A stretch of DNA of 64,000 bases from Picochlorum sp. 'celeri' (Eukaryota > Chlorophyta > Trebouxiophyceae). Position 1 is the first letter of the stretch; the number at the start of each line of letters is the position of its first letter. The position numbers and the translations under genes were made by a program. The stretch covers positions 186,001 to 250,000 of the forward strand of contig JAACMV010000007.1 in NCBI GenBank assembly GCA_010909725.1, in the 5' to 3' direction. Below are positions 31,449-43,672 of this stretch, in pieces. The notes under the pieces were generated by a model, which saw nothing but the letters and a program-made list of their open reading frames with translations, searched no databases and was not told the origin of the DNA.

Positions 31449-32339
31449 ATGAAGCGGGAAAAGTACATTGTAGACCAGCTGCCTGTGGACCCGAAGAAAA
31501 TCATGGGTCCTCCGGAGGAGGCTATTCTTCCGTTTCCACCGGAAGAGGCGAAGGAGCGAATTGCAAAGATGGATGCTGTGGTGATGTTCGAGAAGGGTTT
31601 GACGCAAAGTGATACTAGTGGCACTGGGAGGATTGTGATTCCAAAAGCAATTGCAGAGTCTCATTTTCCCAGTTTGAATGATCCCTCGGAGGGGGTGGTA
31701 CTGAGAGTCATTGATGTGTTTGGGACGACACGAGGGGTGAAGTTTAGATTTTGGGTGAATAATAGTAGCAGAATGTATATTGTAGAGGGGACGAGGTTTT
31801 TGCTTCAGGCATTCAAACTGAGTGTGGGAGACGTCATCATGTTTGCCAAGGATACAGAGGGGCAGATTTATGTCTGTGGGCGAAAGGGGACAAAAGATGA
31901 TATGTTTAGAAAACCACCGTCTTTTACACGGAAAAAGAAGCCTAAGATTGCCGATGGATCGTCCAAAGAAGGCAAGGGCAACGGACACCGCCGAGAAAAG
32001 ACAAGAGCCAGCACATCTCCATCCAGGGAGCAAGACTATTCCAAAGATACAATGGAAAAGAGTGCTCCAGCTCGGCACAAGGTCCGAACGTTAACGCACG
32101 CAGAAACTGAACTGGATGGATCATACGTATATTGGAATGGTCAATCATTCCCACCCAGAGCAGATGGTGTTTTTAGAGCTGTGTCAATCACCAGAGTCCG
32201 CCAACCAGATCAAGTATCTGTTCAATTCGGTATGTGGTGTGCCACCGTGACCTTGGCTGGGGAACAGTATCAAGCGTTTTTTGATAGCAAGGATGCCTCT
32301 GTGGCAGCTCTCGCCACCGCAGAGCAAAGCATCTTGTAG
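31449..32339 (+). CDS. B3 DNA-binding domain protein
   Basis: Intronless, 296 aa. A B3 domain spans about 40-150: it opens with MFEKGLTQSDTSGTGRIVIP, has the strand GVKFRFWVNNSSRMYIV, and ends with KLSVGDVIMFAKD. This is the plant-type fold of ABI3/ARF/RAV factors. A basic linker (KKKPKIADGSSKEGKGN) may be the nuclear signal. The C-terminal 75 residues form a compact unit around YVYWNGQSFPPRADGV and FGMWCATVTLAGEQYQAFF, which I do not recognise. The nearest idea is a small beta module used for binding. It is probably a transcription factor; target unknown. B3 is largely confined to green plants and algae. Confidence 0.82.
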   Translation: MKREKYIVDQLPVDPKKIMGPPEEAILPFPPEEAKERIAKMDAVVMFEKGLTQSDTSGTGRIVIPKAIAESHFPSLNDPSEGVVLRVIDVFGTTRGVKFRFWVNNSSRMYIVEGTRFLLQAFKLSVGDVIMFAKDTEGQIYVCGRKGTKDDMFRKPPSFTRKKKPKIADGSSKEGKGNGHRREKTRASTSPSREQDYSKDTMEKSAPARHKVRTLTHAETELDGSYVYWNGQSFPPRADGVFRAVSITRVRQPDQVSVQFGMWCATVTLAGEQYQAFFDSKDASVAALATAEQSIL

Positions 32340-32534
32340 GGTTTTTCTGAATTTCTGCATGTCTCATGATGAATACTCATTCATGCATGCTCTCAACTCG
32401 TATATATATCGTATCCACCATTGGCAGTCGTACAACTTTGTGATTATATATTATTTCTTTGTATAATCTATAAATGATGATGATGATGGCATATCCATGA
32501 TGTAGAACAGAACATACGTCAGCAGAATATCCAT

Positions 32535-33256
32535 ATGGAGGAAAAAAGCCCTGAAAAGAAGAGGTTCATCACAGGACTTCAGGAGCATTCTTTACTAGGC
32601 CTGCGATCTCATGTAGCTCAGAAACAGTCGGAAACCATGAGAATACCCCATGCGTCTCGCCACACAGGAACGACCTCGTTGCTGCAATTTCGAACGCACG
32701 GGAGGAAAGGCCAGCACCGAGGCCGACTGGCCTCGTTATTACAACGCAAAAACAAGGGATTAGAAGCTAGAATAAAGCGAGACGTGGCTATCGCCGTAGA
32801 CGATGACAGTGGGCGTGTAGAGGTCTCGGACGAAGAACGGACTGCTATTCTGGAACGAAAAGCCAAAATGTACACAGAGTCACAGGCGACGCCTGTCATC
32901 TTCCAGACCCACCCCATGTCGACATCATCGGTACATCTTGGATCATCAGATCCCTCCAGACCCACGCTCGGCACGTCCAGAAGAGATGCTCGTGTCAATG
33001 TATGTTGTGTCCTCTCCTGTGGCTTGGTTGTTTTTTTATGGTTGCTGACTCGCTCGACTGCGATATAGAGCACGGTATTCATATAATATGAATTACATGC
33101 ATGCAGATGATTTTACAGTTGGAGAAAGAAACGCAAGAAGCACGAGACCAAGCTCGTGAACGAAAGGAACACGCAGTACAAGAGAGGGAACGTATCAGAG
33201 CGTTTTGGAGAAGACAGTACATCACACGGATGCGACAGAGAACCCAACCAGAATAA
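32535..33256 (+). CDS. Unknown basic protein with C-terminal coiled coil, two exons
   Basis: Exons 32535-32999 and 33107-33256; 107-nt intron (GTATGT donor, ATGCAG acceptor), phase 0, giving 204 aa. The N-terminal 150 residues are Arg/Lys/His-rich and likely disordered (RLASLLQRKNKGLEARIKRD). Exon 2 encodes an amphipathic charged helix (QLEKETQEARDQARERKEH) and ends FWRRQYITRM. I do not recognise the family. Without splicing, intron reading would give a hydrophobic tail, so the membrane segment suggested by the unspliced frame is probably false. Stop lies 38 bp from the convergent small membrane protein gene. Confidence 0.55.
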
Positions 33257-33294
33257 TCAAATACATATGATAAATAATTCGCCCGCATATGAAA

Positions 33295-33556
33295 TCATGA
33301 TTGCTTTTTCTGACGCTGCACATGTTCCTGCAAGTCTTTCAAAAACTGCTCCCGCTCCTCTAGGTGATCCTGAAGTCTCTCTGCCTCAATCTCTACCACC
33401 CTGCACGCATATTCATAGACACTATGATGCTATATAATCCCATAACAAGTATACAAGAATACCGTACTTGTCGTAAAACCCTGTCCGAATCATGAAATAC
33501 TCCATACCAGCTCCAAGGCAGAAACTGAGCACAGCCACTTTTGTATAAAAGGACAT
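33295..33556 (-). CDS. Small single-pass membrane protein, SMIM4/UQCC5-like, two exons
   Basis: Exons 33468-33556 and 33295-33400; intron 33401-33467 (67 nt, GTACGG...GTGCAG) splits a Lys codon and joins in phase, giving only 64 aa. Residues 5-18 are hydrophobic (KVAVLSFCLGAG), followed by MEYFMIRTGFYDKVVEIEAE and a charged helix. The MEY/MIK-R-x-GFYD arrangement resembles SMIM4/UQCC5, a mitochondrial inner-membrane factor for complex III assembly. That match is from memory over a short region. Divergent from the E2 gene 279 bp away. Confidence 0.55.
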
Positions 33557-33835
33557 GATTTGCCGTCTATATACACATACAGGATGCCATATTTTACAAT
33601 ATTAATTGTTCATGGACCATCAGTATGGCCAATGCCGTGTGTAAGCCACAAGCATTCCATCTAGGGAAAATATGGACATCTTTCATGGTTGATGGGCGCC
33701 TGCTTGGCAGGGTCATCATGGCATGGTGTAAATACAAAGCCCATTGGTCCCATTCCACTGATTCGAATTCAAAAAAAGTTATAACACTCCACAGAAAGCA
33801 ATCTATACCCATTGCGTCAGTTGTCACCCGTCGAC

Positions 33836-34618
<783 letters not shown>

Positions 34619-34691
34619 GTGTCCTCGCATCATCACCCATGGTGCCACCATGTGTGATGTCTGTATTACATGATAGATGATTGTAAATGAG

Positions 34692-36117
34692 TCAACTTAA
34701 TTTTCCTATCCCCATTTTTTTCTTGGCCAATCGATGGCCACTGTACACGGTTGAATCAATAATTCCTGATATCGTGAAGAGCCCTCCAACAATGGCACAT
34801 GCCGATGTGATGAAGGTGAAGAAGCTTCGGCGTTCTTCTTGGAATGTGACCAGAACGGGGCTAAGATCATAAAAGAAGAATACTCCCTGCAAAGGAAAGA
34901 AAAAATAATAATAAATCTTTTATTCATTCATGGCGGACGCAGTGGTATCAACCTACCGGGAGTTGACTATAGGTTCCTGGGATGGGATCCTTGTACGTTT
35001 CAGTCACCGAATATTGATTCGAATTGATCGTACTGTTCCCTATCGTGACATATTTGGTAGGAACCACCTTCAAGTAGTACTGATAGGCCCCTCCAGCTGG
35101 AATACCACCCTCCATTGTCTGTATCGGAAGAGGTTTCTGTCGAACCTTGTGGCCATCTAATGGGTTCTTCATGCCAGGATATTCAATACCGAATGCTAGT
35201 CTGTGAATAGTATGGCTAAGATCAAACGGCTTTTCTCCTATAAAGGGTGTTAAATCGTGCATATGCAGCCCTCCCTGCTGGTACGAGTGCCCAGGTGCTA
35301 TGTGAATATTTCCAGCCACCTTGTTGATTGTCAAATCACCATACACACGGCATCCCTCCCCTCGCTGGGCGTCTAATTCAAGAGTGACTCCTTCGTCAAC
35401 ACACTGCTGCACTGATGCCACATTAGAAAATGACCAATTCTTCTTCCTATACGCCTCACGGACTTCGGCACACGAATTGCAACATTTCCTTTGCTCTGTC
35501 TCAGCTCCATAACAACTGCCACATGCATTTGGATCCTTTTCCTTGACCTCTTTCTTTTCTTTTGGACCAAACTCGTGCAACTCTGGCTGCTGAACCACAT
35601 TGCCTCGTCTATCTAATCGTTGTTTGTACAAGCCATGATCATTCACTTCCAAGTGAACATCTCCAGACACATCCATGGCATCAATCGACAACCAACTACA
35701 TGGCAACCGTGGCATGGTCACATCCACCTGCACCACCATGAGCCATCGTTGATTGCAAACACGAAGAACATCATCAACAAGAAGAATCGTACGTGAATTG
35801 CCATGGTTTCCCCACGAGAGGTGTCCACTGCCAGTGTATTCCTAGTTGTATGCTTCAAATACAGACCTACAGACACATGAATGCCGCTGTTGCCATGATT
35901 TTATGTACTTACTATAGAATATAATCATTCTCATACCAAGCTCAGAGAGGAATAAAAGCCCCATGAGAATCGCTGTGACAATCGTGATCACTCCTCCAGA
36001 GACCGATCGGTGGAAGAATTCAGCTGCTTCCTCCCGCTGCTTCGGAAACGCATCAAAAGCTTTAACATATTTCTTCCATTCATCACCTCCGCCATCCGAT
36101 CGAGGCCTACCGTTCAT
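34692..36117 (-). CDS. ERGIC3/Erv46-like COPII cargo receptor, four exons
   Basis: Exons 35913-36117, 35793-35866, 34957-35727 and 34692-34886; introns 46, 65 and 70 nt (GTAAGT, GTACGA, GTAGGT donors), all in phase, giving 414 aa (human ERGIC3 383). ATG 36117. The cytosolic head has KAFDAFPKQREEA then one membrane helix. Exon 2 supplies LAVDTSRGETMAIH joining to VDVTMPRLPCSWLSIDAMDV, the family signature. The luminal domain has CGSCYGAETEQRKCC and the FSNVASVQQC-type segments. Exon 4 has the second membrane helix and KKMGIGKLS tail. It cycles between ER and Golgi with Erv41. UGUAA follows the stop. Confidence 0.9.
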
Positions 36118-36284
36118 CTTTTTCTCCTGAAACCTCTCGTCTCCTCCTCGGGTGGGGTTTATTCCTGCCAAAACCCCTCTACTATGAAATACTTCTATTT
36201 CCGTAATTTACAGAATTAATTTTATCAGAACAGCAGAGTGTCACGATATCTCATCATGAATTCGAATGTCTTCTTGAACCTGTA

Positions 36285-36317
<33 letters not shown>
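36285..36317. repeat. CAT/ATG trinucleotide microsatellite, 11 units
   Basis: Perfect (CAT)11, or (ATG)11 on the minus strand, starting 32 bp after the stop codon of the CAX gene and therefore probably in its 3' UTR. Confidence 0.9.
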
Positions 36318-36318
<1 letters not shown>

Positions 36319-36349
36319 TTGAATGTTTTGAAATATCCTAGTCATATAT

Positions 36350-37813
36350 TCATGGGATGTCATGTTTGAGCAAATACACAAAGGATATCAGCGTATAGGT
36401 TAATATCAGCTGAAGTCCTAGCAACCAGTTTGACTTGCCATCTGATGTGACAAAGTATGCGAGGACAACACTCAGGGTGAGTATTGTGACTGCAAATGGG
36501 TCAAAGTTGAGTGTAAATGGTCTTCCAATCACCCATCCTACCAGAACAGTTACTGGAAGAACAAAAACTGCAATCTGTATCGATGATCCTACAGCGATGG
36601 ATATGGCTGCGTCCATTTTGTTCTTCAAGGCTAAAAATACTGCTGTGAAATGCTCTGCTGCGTTTCCTGCAATTGGAAGGAGGATTAATCCTAAAAATGA
36701 TTTGTTGATATGGGTTTTCTCTGATACTGCTTCGATCGCTCCGGTGAGATATTCCGAGCACACGGCGACTGTAATGGTGACAAGGGTGAGACCTGTGATG
36801 GCCCCAGACACAGAGAGGACTGGTCCGATTTCATAACTGTCCAAGAGTGATGCACTGAGTGTCGGATCTTCGGCATCCGAGAAACGCCTTCCCAGCGAAT
36901 TCACATGATCTTCTCTCAAGTCATTGGTAGAAAATGATTCGCTGTGCGTTTTTAGTTGAAAGAATAGATAGCAAATGTACATGCCTACCAACAGCACTGC
37001 AATGCAGTGTGACAGCAATTGCAATGTCTCTGGCGCCATGGCATCTGGCCCGTATAGCACCGACGCCATTGTCGGTGTAATCACAGATATACATGCTAAA
37101 AATAGAAGAGACGTCGCTGCTTTGTTCCCTGCAGAATTAAACTGTTGTGTTTTGAATCTGCTCCCTCCAAAGAAGAAGCAACAGCCCAAAACAAGCAGCA
37201 AATTCGACAGGATGGACCCAATCAACGATGCTGCAACGACATCCATGAGCCCATGGCTCAACGCCGCCAATCCAAGAATCATTTCCACAACGTTGCCAAA
37301 TGTCGCATTCAACAAGCCCCCAATAGTCTCTCCAAACCTCAAAATCAAGTCCTCTGTCAGTTCTCCTAAAATCAAAGCCAGGGGCAACAATGCTAGGAAA
37401 TTTGCCGCAAATACAATCGACGGGGACCAATTCAGAATACCGCCCGCAATCCCAACAGGCACCGCAAGCAACAGAATATTGAGTTTCGAAGACCCTAGCA
37501 TCTGAATCAGGTGTACAATGTCACTCCAAGGACTGAACCCCCCTGGAGCTCCTATATGAACCTCGCTATTACTCTCTTCTAACGCCTGTAACCTCTTCAT
37601 TTTAACTTCTTGCAAATCAAATGGGAAACCACCCCATACGATATTGTTGGGAGGCTCCCTTGACGCTAATGCTGTCTTGACTGCGAGTCTCCACAATCCC
37701 CTCGGGGTTCTGGGAGAACCCAAAGGGTCATTTGCCTCATGAAAGTCAAAACCTTCCTCTTCCTCCGCCGCACGTGCGGATGCAGCCATAATAGCCTGAG
37801 TAAACGACGTCAT
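36350..37813 (-). CDS. CAX-type cation/proton exchanger
   Basis: Intronless, 487 aa, ATG 37813. About eleven membrane helices follow a 105-residue cytosolic head. The two alpha-repeats that line the ion path are present: GGLLNATFGNVVEMILG in the first half and PIAGNAAEHFTAVFLALKNK in the second. The family swaps Ca2+ or Mn2+ for H+ across vacuolar or similar membranes. The acidic linker between halves (about 300-330) is present but short. Stop is followed by an (ATG)n microsatellite. The N-terminus could hold an autoinhibitory region as in plant CAX1; that is inference. Confidence 0.9.
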   Translation of the reverse strand: MTSFTQAIMAASARAAEEEEGFDFHEANDPLGSPRTPRGLWRLAVKTALASREPPNNIVWGGFPFDLQEVKMKRLQALEESNSEVHIGAPGGFSPWSDIVHLIQMLGSSKLNILLLAVPVGIAGGILNWSPSIVFAANFLALLPLALILGELTEDLILRFGETIGGLLNATFGNVVEMILGLAALSHGLMDVVAASLIGSILSNLLLVLGCCFFFGGSRFKTQQFNSAGNKAATSLLFLACISVITPTMASVLYGPDAMAPETLQLLSHCIAVLLVGMYICYLFFQLKTHSESFSTNDLREDHVNSLGRRFSDAEDPTLSASLLDSYEIGPVLSVSGAITGLTLVTITVAVCSEYLTGAIEAVSEKTHINKSFLGLILLPIAGNAAEHFTAVFLALKNKMDAAISIAVGSSIQIAVFVLPVTVLVGWVIGRPFTLNFDPFAVTILTLSVVLAYFVTSDGKSNWLLGLQLILTYTLISFVYLLKHDIP

Positions 37814-38089
37814 TGTTGCTGTCGTGAGGGACCGAATTACTGGACGTTCATGAATGAACGATTCCCCTCTTTCCCCTGACCTTTGCTTTTCAAGAGCGTT
37901 TTACACTATTTGAACATGTAACACTCGGGCGTATCCGTGGTATACAGTCGCTGGTCTTTCAATTCCTTCTCAACGGAATTAAAAAAACTAGGTTTGCTCG
38001 GCAAGGCCATATTTTTCCTGTTGTGTGTCTTCTGGTGCCGTTCAATCGACAATTCTGAAATTTCATACAGTGCTTTTCTATGCTACTGA

Positions 38090-38573
38090 ATGCAAGTAAC
38101 AATCGGACCAATAAATAGATGTGCATGCATAGATCAACGGCATAGTACCACGTCTCTCAAAAAAAAAGCAGAGTTCTGTCTGTGTTTTTTGCCTCTTGGG
38201 AGGAGGGGCAGGCATGGGGCTGTGCTGTGCCATGGACGTGAAGAACAGTCTGTCGAAAAGAAGCTGATTGCAGAAAAGGTGTTGACACCGCTCCCTGAAG
38301 GGATACGGTTCTGTATCCTGTGTGGGTGTGGTGATGGTATTGTTCCTTGCCCTCGGTGTGAGGGGAGAGGGGTGGTGCTGACGAGGCCAGGTGGAGCTGG
38401 GGTGGCTGGGGCTGTTGGTCAGGCGCGGTGTAAAATATGCTCTGGTCTGGTACGTTGGTGAAGCAATCATCATGCTCTTTTTTTTACGGCTGGTCATGGT
38501 GATGCTTGTGTGTTTATAGGGAAAGGTGCCTTGCATTATATGCGCTGGATCCGAGGGCAGCATGCCATCATAA
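38090..38573 (+). CDS. DnaJ-type zinc-finger protein (BSD2-like), two exons
   Basis: Exons 38090-38449 and 38520-38573; 70-nt intron (GTACGT...TTATAG), phase 0, giving 137 aa. Four Cys pairs of the DnaJ central domain are visible: CILCGCGDG, CPRCEGRG, CKICSGLG (completed by exon 2) and CIICAG. No J domain is present. Plastid proteins of this type (BSD2 and relatives) act as chaperones for Rubisco or thylakoid complexes. The first 65 residues are basic and could be a transit peptide or partly a misread upstream intron, so the start is uncertain. Confidence 0.65.
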
Positions 38574-38809
38574 CGGGATATATATATCCTATAGGTATGT
38601 ACTATACTACTAGTATGAGAATCATGGTGGCGCCTATTGATCGTCGTGCATGCACGTGTTGATGGCATGTATGCTCTTGGTGCCACCGTAGAGCATGTAT
38701 GGGTTTTTGCAGACCTTTGTGGCATGATATGTTGCCATCTTGGCCAGAAACGGACCTAACATTTCTTTCAAATATGTGCAGTACTGATTATATGTGTTCT
38801 TAAAAATGA

Positions 38810-40264
38810 TTAATTTGCGAATCTAAATGTCAAAATGTCACCTTCATTGACAATATACTCTTTTCCTTCAAGTCTCAACACTCCTTTTTCCTTGGCTCCG
38901 GAAAACCCTCCAGCGCTAATATAGTCATCATATGCTACGGTTTCTGCTCTAATGAATCCTTTCTCAAAGTCTGTATGGATCACTCCAGCTGCTTGCGGGG
39001 CCGTGCTGCCCATTCGCACTGTCCATGCTCGGGTCTCTTGTTCTCCAGTGGTAAAGTATGTCAGGAGGCCAAGTTGTTTGTAGGTTGCTCTGATCAGACT
39101 CTTCAAACCACCTTCTTCTACTCCTAGATCATTAAGATACTCTGCAGCTTCTGCGGGCTCGAGTTCATTCAGTTCTGCTTCGACCTGTGCAGAGACAACG
39201 ACGACGTCAGACCCTTCAGCAGCAGCCTTCTTCTTCAAGGCTTGTACATGGACGTTATCAGCCCCTTGATTCGCAAGGTCTTCCTCACCCACATTTGCAG
39301 CATAAATCATGGGTTTCTTTGTCAAAAGACAGAGCACTTTGACGAGACTTTCTTCATCTTCATTCAGCTCCACAGACCGAGCAGGGAGGCCTTGTTCCAA
39401 TGCATCAAGAATCTTTTGCAATGCAGCAGCCTCCATCTCATTCTGCTTCTTCTCTTCTGGTTTTGGTGCTCTTCCTTTCTTCAACTTTTCCATTCGTTTT
39501 TCAATCTGGGCCACGTCAGACAAGGCAAGTTCAAAATTGATGACATCTGTGTCTTCCAATGGATCAACTTTGCCAGCAACATGCACAACATCATCGTTAT
39601 CAAAGCAGCGAACGACTTGAACGATCGAATCACATTCTCTAATGTTGGCTAAAAACTGATTGCCCAATCCTTCTCCTTTGGATGCTCCCTTGACAAGCCC
39701 AGCAATATCCACAAACTCGACAGATGTCGGGACTGTCCTCTGGGAGTTGGCAATCTCAGCAAGAGCATCCAGTCTTGGATCAGGCACAGCCACCATCCCC
39801 ACATTTGGCTCAATCGTACAAAAGGGAAAGTTTGCAGCCTGCGCTTTTCCATTCTCACAAATAGCATTGAACATGGTGGACTGCACCCACAAGAACCACC
39901 AACTTGAAAAAGTTCAGAATGCTAGATAATCAACGCATTCAAGACGCATTCTAAGACATTCAATAGCTATATCACGTACCTTTCCAACATTTGGTAGCCC
40001 CACAATACCGTTTTTCAGCGCTGCAGTCACAACTGAAGTTCTGAAGCCTCTGGCTCCGCCAATTCGGACTGAAGCGCTCGACCGATCTATCGCCCTGCTG
40101 GTGAAAGAAACATCCCGCATTGGCAATGATTTGGAATATGAGCTCCCATGAGCCCTTGATGGGGCGCTCATGAGGGAGAGCCTGCGCAGTCCAGAGCAGA
40201 CTGGGAAGCGAGAGGCTCTCAAGAGTTTGGTATTTCCTGCATGCATCGCGCCAGAAAGGACCAT
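38810..40264 (-). CDS. YchF/OLA1-type GTPase, organelle-targeted, two exons
   Basis: Exons 39980-40264 and 38810-39880; 99-nt intron (GTACGT...GTGCAG) placed within the P-loop, phase 0, giving 451 aa. Exon 1 encodes a Ser/Arg-rich presequence of about 80 residues and then NGIVGLPNVGK; exon 2 begins STMFNA, completing the P-loop. Switch motif DIAGLVKGASKGEGLGNQF follows, then a coiled insert and a C-terminal TGS domain ending LTFRF. Bacterial-like details (FPFCTIEPNVG) point to a plastid or mitochondrial form. YchF binds ribosomes and prefers ATP. Its ATG is only 25 bp after the stop of the SET gene on the same strand. Confidence 0.9.
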
Positions 40265-40289
40265 ATTTTACACGTAAATTATCAAAGTG

Positions 40290-43200
40290 TTACTCTGGGG
40301 ATCTGGTACCGAAAATTTGATCAAGATTGATGGATTTCACTTTTGAAGCAGGAGCCCAAAATGGCTTGGATGCAAGAGGTTCAACATGGTTCACCATGGA
40401 CCTACATTCTGGTGCTCCACAGCTGCAAGGAAGTATTTCTTCACCACAGAAACGATAATCATATGTGAGTTCTTCACCTGGCTCAATATCTCTGAGAGCA
40501 AAGATGATGACGTGATCCACAGGATTGGAGTTTGCATCCTTGACAGAAATGGTCCTTGATGCACAATTTGGGCTACAAGAATGGTTTAGCAAGTGAGCCA
40601 AGTTGCCTGATCGGGTGGCATCGACACAGAATTCTGTATTAAGTCGAAAGACGTATGTTCCTGCTCCGACAAGCGTATCGTACAGTCGCATTTCGCGCAT
40701 TTCTGCAACAGATGGCCTGACAAGCTCCCCAACGTATTCAATCACCATGTCACCCTCTTTTATCCTCTTGGTGGTGAACGCTCCCCATCCATGGATGGCA
40801 CTTTTTCCTGGAAGAACATACTTTTTCCAAGATGCATTCATGCTGTTGAAGTTTTCAGACATTGATCTGATTCTTTTGGCAGATGCCATGTCCCATGAGG
40901 CAGTGACTGTCTTCACTCCATCCTTCTTGCCCGATTTGCTCACGAGTCCATCCATGTCTGTAATACATTCTGAGGCTGGATACTTTGGCACAGAACAATG
41001 TCCAGTAGACTGAAGAGTCGGACACGGACCTCCGAGTGCCATAGCCTGTGGCTGAACATAGGACTTTTTAAACATTTTGTTATTCCTGCAGTTCAATATC
41101 CACGACATGGCATCTCTGTGTCTGAAGGTCGGCTCTTCAATCTCAACAATACTATTGCTTGCATCATTGGAAGAACTGTTTCTACTTTTTAATGCTTTGT
41201 TTGTAGAATGCTTGGGGCAGAATGCCATTAATCTACCTCCACTGATGACAGTACCCTTCTTTTGCTTTTTCTTTCCTTGCCTCTTCTGCTTTTTCAAGTG
41301 AGGCCCCGACTCTTGATTTTCACTCGAGTTGCCATCTGAGGCAGTAAAATCATCATCATCATCTTCTCCATCCGAGTAGACGAGTTCGTGATCGCACCCA
41401 TGGGATTTTGCACACATGTAATGGAAAGCACTATAGCATTCTGGACCTTCTGCACAGCATTGCACGACAGCTCCATAGCGTTGTTTGCAGATGCAGCATT
41501 TTGTACCACGTCTAGATTTATGTATTAGATCAATGCCCTCGACCAAGCCGTTCAAATGCAGATGTGTAGCTTCTCTCATGATGACAGTCTCAGGAAGCCA
41601 GAGTGCACAAACAGGATGGCACCACTTGCCGCATGTCGTACGTTTCATGGCGCCCCCAGAAACAGGGCAGATAGCACATGCTGGTCTTTCATTTTCTTTA
41701 GGATGCGATTTGCAAACATCGCATAGCCAAAGACTACCATGAGGAGCCTCCTTCACACAATAGCATGACATGTGGACACAGCTTTTGCAGCCATCGCACT
41801 GTATAATATAGTCCTCCTCGTCTTCCTCGACATCGCCGCATATTTCACACTCAAATGGTCTAGTGGATCCCATTTTAACTGCTTTTACACCCGCAGGCAG
41901 CTGGCAAAGTGCCATCTCTTGGAGAAGACTATTGCTGGGATCTGACACAGGCACCTTTACTGCAGATGCCATTATACTCTCAATCTTCTTTTTCACTTGC
42001 TGCCCAAGATTTTGGCATTTAATGGCATTTGGAAGTGCCAAGATTGCCTGAAATACATTTGCTTTGTCGAGACCAAGGACTCGTGCACCTACAGCGTTGT
42101 ACCATGAGCCTTGTGAGGTTGCGTATGGCAGACTCTGGAGGAAGCCATGAAATATAATCGAAGACCCTATTGCTTCGCATTCGTTGACAGTATCTACAGT
42201 GATTCGAAAGACGGGTTCGCCATTCTTTTCCTTCGGTGGCAGTATTTCAATCACGTGCTCCACCCTTTCAGCCGGGCTAAAAACAGATTTCATCTTTCTC
42301 TCCACCTTGTACCCCAACGGCCATATATAGCTTTCCGAGTGGAACTGAGGATTATTCCACACTATTTCGCCTAGGTTATGCACCCGAAAGTTCTTGACAT
42401 TGAGGCGTCTGAGAACAGCATCTGCTTCAGAGGAACCATCCCCGTTGTTACTCATTGCATCACTTTTTGACTTTTTGAAATATTTACTTATTTTTTCGTT
42501 TTGATCAATCTTTGATCTTTTTTTTGAAGATCCTCCGGTCGCTGCTACAGACTCCTTTTTCTTCAGCGGCAAGGTGTTTTGACCATCAGCATTGAAGTAT
42601 GCAAAGTCAAACTGCGTTAGAATGCTGCTGGGTATGACCCCATCCTGAATCAAAATACACCAACACACGTCAGTTTATTATCCGTTTTTATTATATATAC
42701 GTACACACATACCTTGGCATATGCTTTGATTTCTTCCAAAGCTGCTGGCCAATATTTCTTCTGTTTGACCAAGTGACACCCCTTCCGAATGCCATCACCA
42801 AAAGAGTACACCTTGTCTATTGGCGCCAATATCCTATCATATGAACCAAAGAAGTACACAGCCACATATTGATGCTTTGAAGAAGGTCTATTGCACGTCT
42901 GCTCGTTCAACATGTGATCTGGTGATACAACCAGACCCGGCCAATGAGGGTGTTTGAAAGCTTTTGCCCATACGGGCTGACCAGGCCTAAACTCGGTCGT
43001 CTCTAGCCACGAGGGAAAGTAACGACATACATGAGGGTTTGCATTGTCTACCACTGATGCAATAACTCGTTGTGCAGTCTGAATCACATCCTCAGTGTCA
43101 TCTATATCCTCACCCTTTGTCTCAAGAATGTGTTGTGCCTCAGTCACCAACGCTTTCTTCAATTTATCCATTCCTTGTGCAAGGCCGGGCATGTATCCTT

Positions 43201-43672
43201 TTTTATACCAACCTTGTGTTATTCCTTTGTTCAGCACGGAATACACCTCGTACATCCTCCCAAGACTCGGTCTTGGCGGCAAAGCGGCTTCAGCCTGCAT
43301 TAGCACACGTACCCTGACTCCAGCCAATGGTACAGTGAGTGTCTTACCATCATCAAATTGAACCACGTGAACTCCCTTATCTTCGCGATACGCTTGGCCC
43401 ATCCCGTGATGCCACACCTCCTCAGCAGTGCAAAAGAGCATCAGCTTCTTTCCCACTGCATATAATGGGTCGACAGTCCATCCCATCCCCAGTTCCACAT
43501 AAAACGTACGAGATTCCTTTGCACTATCATAAATTGAAACTATCTCGTGCATCTCATCCGTAGGGGCACTTGGAGCAGTCGTTTGACCCCCTTTTTCCAT
43601 ACTCAAGTCAGGCGTCCCTGGTCTTTTCTGACCTTGGCAAGGCTGGTTCTGCTCTGATCCTTCAGAATTCAT
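40290..43672 (-). CDS. Trithorax-type (ATX1-like) H3K4 methyltransferase, two exons
   Basis: Exons 42713-43672 and 40290-42644; 68-nt intron (GTATGT...ATTCAG, with CTGAC), phase 0, giving 1104 aa. Domains in order: PWWP at about 225-310 (VWAKAFKHPHWPGLVV), FYRN near 410 (VHNLGEIVW), FYRC near 455-520 (GSWYNAVGARVLGL), PHD near 595 (CEICGDVEEDEEDYIIQCDG), extended PHD 640-770, SET at about 945-1065 (HGWGAFTTKRI, HLLNHSCSPNC, GEELTYDYRF), and post-SET Cys CSCGAPEC at about 1072. The order is that of plant ATX1/2 proteins, which put trimethyl marks on H3K4. UGUAA follows the stop. Confidence 0.93.

Noticed and set aside
32535..33068. Unknown basic protein read with a hydrophobic C-terminal anchor
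   Set aside because: The hydrophobic stretch lies in a good GTATGT...ATGCAG intron; exon 2 continues in phase.
38078..38725. 215-codon minus-strand frame over the DnaJ-type gene
   Set aside because: Antisense shadow of the Cys-rich gene, with no domain of its own.
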